Part shown: piece after piece, positions 56,863-64,000 of the stretch
How positions within the stretch are numbered: the stretch's first letter is position 1
How the letters are laid out: each line of letters begins with the position of its first letter
Source of the DNA: Vibrio europaeus
GTDB lineage: Bacteria > Pseudomonadota > Gammaproteobacteria > Enterobacterales > Vibrionaceae
NCBI RefSeq assembly: GCF_001695575.1
Contig: NZ_LUAX01000001.1
Span: 1,488,001 to 1,552,000, forward strand
DNA: 64,000 nt
Direction of reading: 5' to 3'
The notes under the pieces: model-generated
Database searches by the model: none
What the model was told of the DNA's origin: nothing
What the model saw: only the letters and a program-made list of their open reading frames with translations
Translations under genes and position numbers: made by a program

Positions 56863-58041
56863 ATGGATACGGTAACCACTAGAAGCCGAAGATTACAACT
56901 TTCGGCTCTGACAGTTTCCATCGCACTATCAACACAGATTAATGCGATGGAAATTTACAATGCGGAAGGGACCACTTTGGATGTCTACGGCGCGATAGCG
57001 CTACATGTGACCCATAATGACTTTGACCAAGCAGAAGTGATCATGCTTGAAAATGGCTGGTTGGTCGAAGATCCAGGCTCTTATTTAGGGGTGTCAGCAT
57101 CGCACACACTGGCACCTTTTTCTCTTTATGCAGCAGCAGAGGGAGACCTTGAGCTTAACTCTGCCAGCGACTCACTGCTTTCCAACTCACAAGATTTCCT
57201 AATCAGCCGCCAAGTCTATGTAGGTTTAGAGCATGACGACTTTGGTAGCATCACGATTGGTAAGCAAGAATCCCCCTATATGGTGACCGACATTGGTTAC
57301 TTTAGTTACTGGGCTGGAGGCACGGGGCTATTGCTATCCGATCAATTGGGAAGCCGACGCACTGCCAATACTGTCGTTTGGAACAACAGTTTTGGCGATT
57401 TTCAGGTTGGGTTGCAGTATCAAGCAAAGCGCTCTGAAGATCAGATCACGTTTGGTAACGGTTATAGTGCTGGCGCGCTGTTTGTCGGTAAAAATGCTCT
57501 ACCACCTTCTATGGGGGGTGACCCATCAAGTATCTCAGCGATTAAAGTCAATGATGGCTACTCAGGGAGCATTAGCTACAATCCAGAGGGCCTATTGCTT
57601 GTGGCAGCCTACAACCAAGCTAACGATATTTCAGGCCAAGGTTTAGACTTGCTCAGTCAACAACCCATGACCCTCAAAGATGCGCAGCACACGGCTTGGG
57701 CCTTGGGTATCGTGGCAGATATAACCGACACAACTAAGATCGCAGCACGTTACGAAAATGCGACCAATGATTATAAAGATGGTAACCCTAAGGCAAAGTA
57801 TCAGACCGCTACGTTAGGCATCCAGCACAACTGGCTACCTCATTTACGCAGCTATGCTGGATTCGATACCGTACGCGACTCAACCTCAGGTGCCACACAT
57901 TCTACCATTTTCAATGACTTCCATGTTGGTACAGCATTCGCCCCTGTAGCTTGGGGAGAAGTCTATCTTGAGTATTACAATGGACATCATCACACGGTCA
58001 CCGGGAACGCATTTTACCTTGGTGCCGCCATCATGTTCTAA
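56863..58041 (+). CDS. Gram-negative outer-membrane porin
   Basis: A 392-residue porin: basic N-terminus, signal helix (LSALTVSIALSTQINA), mature start MEIYNAEGTTLDVYGAIALHV, which is typical of trimeric Vibrio porins (OmpU/OmpC class), many alternating beta strands, RQVYVGLEHDDFGSITIGKQ and a C-terminal Phe for BAM insertion. It lacks the PEFxG-type loop 3 of the best-known porins as far as I can see, so its specificity is unknown. The ATG at 56863 has GGAG upstream; the open frame before it lacks a ribosome site. Confidence 0.87.
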   Translation: MDTVTTRSRRLQLSALTVSIALSTQINAMEIYNAEGTTLDVYGAIALHVTHNDFDQAEVIMLENGWLVEDPGSYLGVSASHTLAPFSLYAAAEGDLELNSASDSLLSNSQDFLISRQVYVGLEHDDFGSITIGKQESPYMVTDIGYFSYWAGGTGLLLSDQLGSRRTANTVVWNNSFGDFQVGLQYQAKRSEDQITFGNGYSAGALFVGKNALPPSMGGDPSSISAIKVNDGYSGSISYNPEGLLLVAAYNQANDISGQGLDLLSQQPMTLKDAQHTAWALGIVADITDTTKIAARYENATNDYKDGNPKAKYQTATLGIQHNWLPHLRSYAGFDTVRDSTSGATHSTIFNDFHVGTAFAPVAWGEVYLEYYNGHHHTVTGNAFYLGAAIMF

Positions 58042-58044
58042 CCA

Positions 58045-58824
58045 CTAGCAAGAAGCGGGCTGCTCAAGCTCGCTTTCTACTTCTCTTATCAACCGCTGCA
58101 ACAATTCGCTTTGGCCACTAATTCCCAGTTTGGCGTAAATGTTAATTCGATGAACCCGCTCTGTCGCAGGAGAAATAGACAAGGCTTTGGCAGCTAATTT
58201 GGATGAATAGCCTAAAAACATCAGCTTGACCAATTCGCTTTCACGACGCGTTAAGTGTTTACGTGAAAAACTATCTATTGCCGCGTGAATCAAATCTGGC
58301 AATGGTTTGTTTAAAGCAAGATCGCGATGGTGTTTGTAGAGCAGTTTCTCAAGCGTTGGTAACCAATGTTTTACTCGGTTAATTTGCTCAGAGGTAAAGA
58401 ATGGATAGCTGCGTTTAAGATCAACCACAATCCAGATCCGTTGCTCACGGGTTATTTGCATCCACAGCATAATCTGATCTTTGATCTGATGGCTTTGACA
58501 ATAACTTAACCACTGACTCCGATGTATTGGCTGAGTGACCAGATCTTGATGACCTAATTGCGACAGAACCGACATTCCAGAGACCGTTTGACGGGCAAGA
58601 CTCGGCAAAATGATCTCTTGTTCCAACTGACCATACTGTGAATCTTGCATTTGCCCATAAACTAGCTTGAGTTGGTCATCATTTTCTAGCAAAACATAAA
58701 AGGCATCATGGACCACCACCTCAGCGAATTGATCGGCCAACTTGTCATAAAACCCTTGATAACCACAGTGGTCAAACATGGTTGCAATGTGCAATTGTTG
58801 AATTTGGCTTACATCTCTTAACAT
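58045..58824 (-). CDS. LuxR-type transcriptional regulator
   Basis: A 259-residue protein with a C-terminal LuxR/FixJ helix-turn-helix (about 200-250): LTRRESELVKLMFLGYSS, AAKALSISPATERVHRINIY, AKLGISGQSELLQRL. The N-terminal 190 residues have no receiver aspartate pattern or autoinducer-domain motif that I can recognise. It lies tail-to-tail with the porin (3 bp apart) and downstream of the amidohydrolase gene. ATG 58824 has GGAG at six bases. It may regulate one of these neighbours (inference). Confidence 0.85.
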   Translation of the reverse strand: MLRDVSQIQQLHIATMFDHCGYQGFYDKLADQFAEVVVHDAFYVLLENDDQLKLVYGQMQDSQYGQLEQEIILPSLARQTVSGMSVLSQLGHQDLVTQPIHRSQWLSYCQSHQIKDQIMLWMQITREQRIWIVVDLKRSYPFFTSEQINRVKHWLPTLEKLLYKHHRDLALNKPLPDLIHAAIDSFSRKHLTRRESELVKLMFLGYSSKLAAKALSISPATERVHRINIYAKLGISGQSELLQRLIREVESELEQPASC

Positions 58825-58849
58825 GCCACGCTCCTTATCAATGAAAGGC

Positions 58850-58880
58850 AAAAACCCCTTGTCTAAACGACGAAGGGGCC
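58850..58880 (-). terminator. Terminator of the amidohydrolase gene
   Basis: On the minus strand CCCCTT...GTC pairs with GAC...AAGGGG (one bulge), followed by TTTTTG. It stands 26 bp ahead of the LuxR-type gene start. Confidence 0.75.
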
Positions 58881-58890
58881 TAAAATTTTC

Positions 58891-60588
58891 TTATTGTGCT
58901 CTATATACTTCTTCACCACCTAGAACGGTGCTCAGGACTTGAGTTTTATGAATTTCAGTAGGTGAAACTTCGAAAGGGTTTTGATTAGTAACAATAAAAT
59001 CCGCTAGCTTACCTGATTCAATGGAACCAAGATTATGCTCTTGGTATTGAGCATAGGCTCCACCAAGCGTGTACGCTTTTAAAGCCGCTTTTAAGCTAAT
59101 CGCCTCTTGATGAGCAAGAGTGCTTCCTTCACCACCGGGTTGCTTACGCGTCATCATACTTTCAATTGCTGGCCATGGGTTTGGGCTAGCCGCCACTGGC
59201 CAATCAGAACCTACCGAAACATGAACACCTTTATCAACCAAAGAGCGGAACGGGAAAACCCAAGATAAACGTTTCTCTCCTACATCGCCTTTGATCATTT
59301 CAGTATGAGGACCTGGATACCAAAAGTATGGAGAAAACTCTGCGACAGCCTCATATTGCTTAAACAGTTTTTTGTCTGCAGGGTTGACGAACACGGTGTG
59401 CGCTACGCTATGGCGAAGCTCACTCCCATTCTGCCTTGTGTTACCAATCCCTTCTAACGCTTTACGAATAGCGCCATCACCAACGGCATGGACTTTAACG
59501 GTCAACCCTTTTTTGTCGTACTCTGCTATTTTTTCGATAAAGTAGTCTGGGTCATCACGCCAATATCCTCTATTGTCTGTCCCTTCAAATGGGTCCACCA
59601 TGACTGCCGTTTGACCACCAGCCGAACCATCGAGAACAAATTTGACACCAGAGACTGTCACGCGATCTGTATTGTAACTTTGGTAGTTTTGGATCGCTTT
59701 CGTCGCAAGCTCTTGCATCCATTTTGATTTCCACTCGATTGGGTCTGCGATATAGGCAAAAATTCGAACATTCAGCGCATCATTTTTTGATAAGATTCCG
59801 TAGGATCTTAGAATCCATTCTCTCGCCCATACATCAGAAATGCTGGTGACACCAAAGCTGTTCATTACGTCGAAGACAGGCTTTAACCCGTTGTATGCAA
59901 ACTCTTTGTTTGAAGGCCTGTCTACAAGGAATGATTCCCAAACAATCGTTGCCGCATTTTCTCTCAGAACCCCAGTCAAATCACCGTTAGCATCCCTAAC
60001 ATAAACACCCCCTTTAGGGTCAGGTGTATCCTTCGTGATATTAAGCATCTCTAAGGCTTTGCTATTAACAAGTGCAGCGTGTCCACCCACATCCCAAAAA
60101 AATGCAGGTTTGTCGCTGACAAACTTATCGAGAATTGACTTGTTGGATGGCTGATTGAAAACCTCAATCAAGCCATTGTCATCAGACAACCAGTTAAGTG
60201 GCCCGCCATAAACCCATTTTGTATCTGGATTATTCTTGCGGAACTGACCTATTTTTTCCCCAAACTGCTCGTAGGTCATCGCGTATTCTGTACCAACGTT
60301 CATTACCATTTCTGCGCCAAATCCGGGGTGAATATGGTCATCAATCATCCCTGGCATAACGAACTGTCCTTGTAAGTCAATCAGCTTAGTGCTGGAGTTC
60401 ATCAACTTTTTAATCTCGTTTGTATTGCCGACTTGCACAAACTTCCCTCCTTCGACTGCAAATGCTTCTGCCCAAGGCTGGTTTTCGTTGACGGTGTACA
60501 CTTGTCCGTTTACGTACACTTCGTCCGCAGCGTTCACCGAAGCGGAAACCAACAAAGCAATGGTCGATAAACTTGTTTTTAAGCTCAT
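58891..60588 (-). CDS. Secreted amidohydrolase family 3 protein (YtcJ-like)
   Basis: A 565-residue metal-dependent hydrolase with a Sec signal (ending VNA), so it acts in the periplasm or outside. Domain marks are QFVMPGMIDDHIHPG (HxH metal site), FWDVGGHAALVNSKAL, FVLDGSAGGQTA, VKVHAVGDGAIRKAL and VSVGSDWPVA (terminal Asp), as in YtcJ/Amidohydro_3. The substrate is unknown; relatives hydrolyse N-substituted amides. It ends with its own terminator. Confidence 0.9.
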   Translation of the reverse strand: MSLKTSLSTIALLVSASVNAADEVYVNGQVYTVNENQPWAEAFAVEGGKFVQVGNTNEIKKLMNSSTKLIDLQGQFVMPGMIDDHIHPGFGAEMVMNVGTEYAMTYEQFGEKIGQFRKNNPDTKWVYGGPLNWLSDDNGLIEVFNQPSNKSILDKFVSDKPAFFWDVGGHAALVNSKALEMLNITKDTPDPKGGVYVRDANGDLTGVLRENAATIVWESFLVDRPSNKEFAYNGLKPVFDVMNSFGVTSISDVWAREWILRSYGILSKNDALNVRIFAYIADPIEWKSKWMQELATKAIQNYQSYNTDRVTVSGVKFVLDGSAGGQTAVMVDPFEGTDNRGYWRDDPDYFIEKIAEYDKKGLTVKVHAVGDGAIRKALEGIGNTRQNGSELRHSVAHTVFVNPADKKLFKQYEAVAEFSPYFWYPGPHTEMIKGDVGEKRLSWVFPFRSLVDKGVHVSVGSDWPVAASPNPWPAIESMMTRKQPGGEGSTLAHQEAISLKAALKAYTLGGAYAQYQEHNLGSIESGKLADFIVTNQNPFEVSPTEIHKTQVLSTVLGGEEVYRAQ

Positions 60589-61313
60589 AACTTCTTCCCT
60601 AAAGTTGAGCCCTAAAAGGGCTGTGGATGACTATTTCGCTGACAACTTAGAATCACGTTAGAACGAGAAAAGGCGAAATTAACAATTAGTTAACAACATT
60701 AAGGGGTAAAAATAGTTCAATCAACAAAAACTGGAATTAATTCGAGTTATCTGTGATTTAGGTTACGTGAAAGAAGTGATCGCTTATTCCACCTTCTTAG
60801 CGCCCCACTTTTTTAGAGTAGTAGCACCAAATTCCACTCATAGATTATGTCTCTTAAAAATCACGTTATTATTGATTGTTTTATTACCAAATAACGTTAC
60901 CTTAACTCGCTACGAAATGATGTTTGGCCTCGAGTTCACTCATTTCAGGCACTACGTCAAATGACATATTGAAATGAACTAAGAACCCAAAGACACCCCT
61001 TTTTATGCGGAATGAGTACCAATCGTGATAAGGAGATGTTCAGATAATTGCGCAGTGAAAATCGCTTAGAGCAAGGCATAGATAGCCGCTAGTGAGTTGC
61101 TCTCCCTGCAAGCTCTCTAACGTAACTATCAGCGATTTTAACCATCAAGAATGAGCAGATATTTATTGTGTTTGTATAACAGTTATCTGGTAAAAAAGAC
61201 CTAGCGATAAAGCTAGGTCTTGATTATTCGGGGGTTAACGTATGCTCAACGAATGAGGCGTGGTGTTCAACCGAATATGTTCGTAGGCGAAGTTGTTGGG
61301 TGCGAACAGGAAA
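60589..61313. other. 725-bp gap between the amidohydrolase and tad genes
   Basis: AT-rich, no supported gene. A small frame at 60767-60964 lacks a ribosome site and family features. The inverted segments AGTTCActcATTTCA and TGAAATGAACT (near 60930-60980) are imperfect. The tad terminator is at 61190-61221. Confidence 0.55.
61190..61221 (-). terminator. Terminator of the tad operon end
   Basis: On the minus strand AAGACCTAGC / GCTAGGTCTT, a 10-bp perfect stem with 6-nt loop, followed by TTTT. Confidence 0.88.
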
Positions 61314-63086
61314 TTACCTAGATAAACATTTCACTCGGCTTCTTCGGTCAATAAGACCTCCCACTTCAGATGTGCCTCCATAAGCGTCCCCTGCATCACT
61401 TAACATCTGACTGACCATCTTTGACATCGCCTCCATTTCAGCTTTATCAAACTTGTAGTCATTCATTTGCCCATCAATATTAGTACAGCGGCCAATCATA
61501 GTGTTGCCTGAAGCCTTCTGATACTTGACCTCAGCCACAGCGTCAAATGCCCCTTCATAGTTCAATTTAAACTGCTCAGATGGATCATCTGGCTGGAATT
61601 TAATCAATACAAAGCGGCTATGCGGAACTTCGGCTTTTACTTTTGCAAATAATCCATTCGAACCGTCGATCAAAGACTGAGTTAACAAGTCCTGACGAAA
61701 ACTTTGCCCAAGATAATCTTTGCTTAAACGTTCTAGCTGCGTATCTGCATTCGGCGTATCTGGGCCACCAGCGATAACCACGAACAATAATGGCTTTTCA
61801 CCTGAGTGGTGACGCATTTCTTGTAGACCACGTAAAATACCTTGAAACGATGAGGTCCAAGATCCTAAATACTGCTTCTCTTGCCCATCCATCGCATGCT
61901 GGGCAAAACTACCAGAAGTAAATGAACGAACCTGCGCGGTAAATGGGTCATAGAAGCTGCCGTTCTTATTCAACGCGCCTTGATTCCATTTATCGCTAAA
62001 TCCAATGCTACGCATGTTGCCACGACAAATTCGGTTAAATGGCATCGTAATCGCGCGAAAGTCATCAATAGGCAAGTCAGCATTGGTATTACGGGTATTG
62101 ACCATAGAGAGAATACGCTGCTTGGTTGCTTCTACATCCACTTCTTCTTGATTGTAAGGCAGCCAATCAACCACTTTTTGCCCAGTTGCAGGTACAACGT
62201 GACCTTCTGTAAATAGCGCTGCTTCAAAAAATGGCTGCATCACCGAACCACTATTAGCAATTTGCTGAGGAGAGCCGATGCCACGGCGACGCAAGGCCGC
62301 GAACTCATTGCGCCAATTAAACTTATCGTAGCTATTGACACCTTTGTCTTTAAACACTAGGTGGTTTTCACAATTGATGACCCCAGGTTGACCACTACGC
62401 ATATGGCTACGAGTCGCATTTTCATAAGGAATCACCGCAACTCGGCCAAGTTTGTCTAGCTCTTGCGTGCCTGGCTTACGGACTTGTTCAATAAACATTC
62501 TTGTTAGCTGGTGAGCCACTGCTAACTTTGCTGACTGCAAACGGCGAATATTGTTTGGAGAATACTCAGTACAAGTATTCTCATTCATTGACATAGAGTG
62601 ATCCACAACCAGAATCACATCCCCTAGATCTCCTCCGCCTGAGCCTGTGCTGGTTTTGGCTGCCGCAGCAAAGTTAGACACATCTTGAGTTTCATCAAAC
62701 GAAGGCGCAGAGCTGTAGTGCATCCAACTATTGTGACGTGTCATCGCTGCCACTCGATAGCTAAACGCCTTCTGGTCGGGAGTTGGCTCAATCTCTATTT
62801 TCGTTTGCGGTATCTCTGCAACATCACGCAGGTAAGAATGAATCGTCCTTTCAACAATTTGCTGAGATTCTTCAGCTCGGGCTTGTTTCTCAACACCTTG
62901 TAACTTCAGTACCTTCTCTGCTTGGTCAGCCGCTAAAAGCAGTGATGACGTTTCTAACGCGTCACCCAATCGCGCTTTGTAGTTAAGATAGCGCGAACCT
63001 TCAATACCCAAAGCCGTGAAGCCAGCGAGGGCAACAAAGACCAAAACAAACCAAATTGAAGCGGCACCGCGTTGTTTGTTGTACAT
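61314..63086 (-). CDS. tadG: TadG-like pilus assembly protein with vWA domain
   Basis: A 590-residue protein with one N-terminal membrane helix directly after QRGAASIWFVLVFVALAGFTALG, the TadG/TadE-type start (GAA/S then a hydrophobic pseudopilin-like helix). A von Willebrand A domain follows with the MIDAS motif VDHSMSMNE (about residue 160) and later FVVIAGGPDT. It is part of the Tad (Flp) tight-adherence pilus machinery. I start at ATG 63086, which leaves a 1-bp gap to tadF; a GTG at 63101 would overlap it. Confidence 0.85.
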   Translation of the reverse strand: MYNKQRGAASIWFVLVFVALAGFTALGIEGSRYLNYKARLGDALETSSLLLAADQAEKVLKLQGVEKQARAEESQQIVERTIHSYLRDVAEIPQTKIEIEPTPDQKAFSYRVAAMTRHNSWMHYSSAPSFDETQDVSNFAAAAKTSTGSGGGDLGDVILVVDHSMSMNENTCTEYSPNNIRRLQSAKLAVAHQLTRMFIEQVRKPGTQELDKLGRVAVIPYENATRSHMRSGQPGVINCENHLVFKDKGVNSYDKFNWRNEFAALRRRGIGSPQQIANSGSVMQPFFEAALFTEGHVVPATGQKVVDWLPYNQEEVDVEATKQRILSMVNTRNTNADLPIDDFRAITMPFNRICRGNMRSIGFSDKWNQGALNKNGSFYDPFTAQVRSFTSGSFAQHAMDGQEKQYLGSWTSSFQGILRGLQEMRHHSGEKPLLFVVIAGGPDTPNADTQLERLSKDYLGQSFRQDLLTQSLIDGSNGLFAKVKAEVPHSRFVLIKFQPDDPSEQFKLNYEGAFDAVAEVKYQKASGNTMIGRCTNIDGQMNDYKFDKAEMEAMSKMVSQMLSDAGDAYGGTSEVGGLIDRRSRVKCLSR

Positions 63087-63087
63087 A

Positions 63088-63669
63088 TTAACGCCCCACA
63101 CTAAAACTACTTGAAACCATTACCGCGCCCTGCTTGCCTTTGCCAATCACTGAATTGAAAATTCCTTGAGAACGGTGGTAAATCGTCACTCGATACATAG
63201 GAGCAAATCGCTTCTTACTGGTAAATGGCGCAAGCTTCACCATCTCAGTCACGGGTTTTCTTTTGCCAAGAATCTCTTGATTGCCAAAATGGAAGTATGC
63301 TTGGCGCCTAAGTGCAGGTTTATTTTGCTGCGTACTCTTATTACGATTTACCAAAGTAATCCCTTCAACACTTAGCGCATAGCAGCTATCGTCGAAGTTC
63401 GGAATCTGGCTTTCCAATTCCGCGCGTACAATGTCGTGAATGATTTTGGCATCTGAATAGCTAACCGGTCTGTCTTGAACGACATCGATTTTATGATCGA
63501 ACAATAGCTCTCTTTCGCTAAGCAAGTTGACTGCTGCATAACTGAGGTTATCTAACTCACCCTGTAAACTTGTTTTACGCGATAGATCGGCGGCAAAGCC
63601 TAGGCAGACTGACAAGCCCATCAGAACCAAGACCATTTCAATTGCGATTGAGCCTCGATGTTTATACAT
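63088..63669 (-). CDS. tadF: TadF-like minor pseudopilin/assembly protein
   Basis: A 193-residue protein with the short basic start MYKHRGSIAIEMVLVLMGLS and hydrophobic helix of TadE/TadF proteins (G-S-x-x-x-E). The periplasmic part has two cysteines' worth of little conservation but ends SQGIFNSVIGKGKQGAVMV. The ATG at 63669 has AAGGTG six bases upstream and overlaps the preceding gene's stop by 8 bp. Confidence 0.78.
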   Translation of the reverse strand: MYKHRGSIAIEMVLVLMGLSVCLGFAADLSRKTSLQGELDNLSYAAVNLLSERELLFDHKIDVVQDRPVSYSDAKIIHDIVRAELESQIPNFDDSCYALSVEGITLVNRNKSTQQNKPALRRQAYFHFGNQEILGKRKPVTEMVKLAPFTSKKRFAPMYRVTIYHRSQGIFNSVIGKGKQGAVMVSSSFSVGR

Positions 63670-64000
63670 GTTTGACACCTTCTTGCACTGAAATGACACT
63701 ACGCACCACCTCATGGGTAGGCATTAAGCTGACGCCAAGCAAAGGTCGGTAGGTATAGGTCACTTGATAACGGGCGATGGGCGCAACTTTAGGATCAACA
63801 CTCGAACTTATTTGTTGTTGAGCCAGAGCCTTTAGATTTGCATATCGTTTAATATCAACACTTACACTTCCCTTGTTAAGCAGAAAGCCCCAAAGTGAGA
63901 AATGGTTTTTGTCGATGATATGGCGAAAGTGCTGCTCGAACTCTTTTTCAGTTTTAAAGTAACGAACTTTAACGTCACGCGCCGATTCAGAAACAGCAAA
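63662..64000 (-). CDS. tadE: TadE-like pilus assembly protein, C-terminal part only
   Basis: The minus strand is open from the window edge for 112 codons, then TAA at 63662-63664. The visible protein reads FAVSESARDVKVRYFKTEKE at its start, then YQVTYTYRPLLGVSLMPTHE near its end, like the C-terminal half of TadE proteins. The N-terminal helix is outside the window, so the name rests on position before tadF and tadG and on this tail. Confidence 0.65.
   Translation of the reverse strand, partial: FAVSESARDVKVRYFKTEKEFEQHFRHIIDKNHFSLWGFLLNKGSVSVDIKRYANLKALAQQQISSSVDPKVAPIARYQVTYTYRPLLGVSLMPTHEVVRSVISVQEGVKHV

Noticed and set aside
60767..60964. Plus-strand 65-residue frame in the 725-bp gap
   Set aside because: There is no ribosome site, composition is random, and it resembles no family I know.
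1..64000. tRNA or rRNA genes and intact insertion sequences
   Set aside because: I saw no cloverleaf-like tRNA, no rRNA segment and no transposase in the window; a tRNAscan or IS search would be needed to exclude fragments.

Overview
The window is a stretch of gamma-proteobacterial chromosome that reads as a Vibrio. The evidence is a FadR of 279 residues carrying the Vibrio-type insertion, a VolA-like surface lipase paired with a FadL porin, a CsiV-type peptidoglycan-binding protein, and E. coli-like core gene orders (hinT-ycfL-lpoB-thiK-ycfP-ndh, fadR/nhaB/dsbB, lrp-ftsK, yfbV/ackA-pta, oppABCDF). Species cannot be fixed from the sequence alone.

Layout. Positions 1-7.0 kb hold the end of csiV, a GNAT acetyltransferase, ndh with an FNR-type operator, and the minus-strand cluster ycfP, thiK, lpoB-like, ycfL, a COG3014-like lipoprotein and hinT. 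From 7.2 to 10.6 kb lie a chemoreceptor and an orphan CARF/restriction-like nuclease (DUF1887, Card1/VC1899 type). From 10.6 to 20.2 kb are fadR, nhaB, dsbB, ftsK, lrp, ald and yfbV. Two copies of a composite repeat (8-bp tandem array plus a roughly 110-bp module) sit in the dsbB/ftsK and ald/yfbV gaps. From 20.5 to 26.2 kb are ackA-pta, a diguanylate cyclase and a glutathionyl-hydroquinone reductase. From 26.3 to 32 kb is the oligopeptide permease operon.

From 32.6 kb the content becomes more accessory. It holds volA-fadL, an NHL-repeat protein with a small partner gene, and a five-gene MacA/TolC/MacB-like exporter with two permeases and a separate ATPase. A copper/silver efflux operon follows (DUF2946-like, cusC, cusB with two CusF-like domains, cusA, cupredoxin) behind a 19-bp-spacer MerR/CueR-type promoter. 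Next come an acyltransferase/fatty-acid-hydroxylase pair flanked by decayed pieces of neighbouring genes, a periplasmic solute-binding protein, a secreted beta-propeller-like protein, a porin, a LuxR-type regulator and a secreted amidohydrolase. The window ends in Tad pilus genes (tadG, tadF and the end of tadE, all minus strand).

How genes work together. VolA probably frees fatty acids from lysophospholipids for FadL uptake, with FadR elsewhere in the window as the fatty-acid sensor. AckA/Pta and Ald serve overflow and amino-acid carbon metabolism, with Lrp divergent from ald. Cus proteins export periplasmic Cu(I). The most notable unexplained items are the twin composite repeats, the nested inverted repeats in the long nhaB leader, the tandem-duplication scars around the acyltransferase/desaturase pair, and the CRISPR-less Card1-like nuclease.
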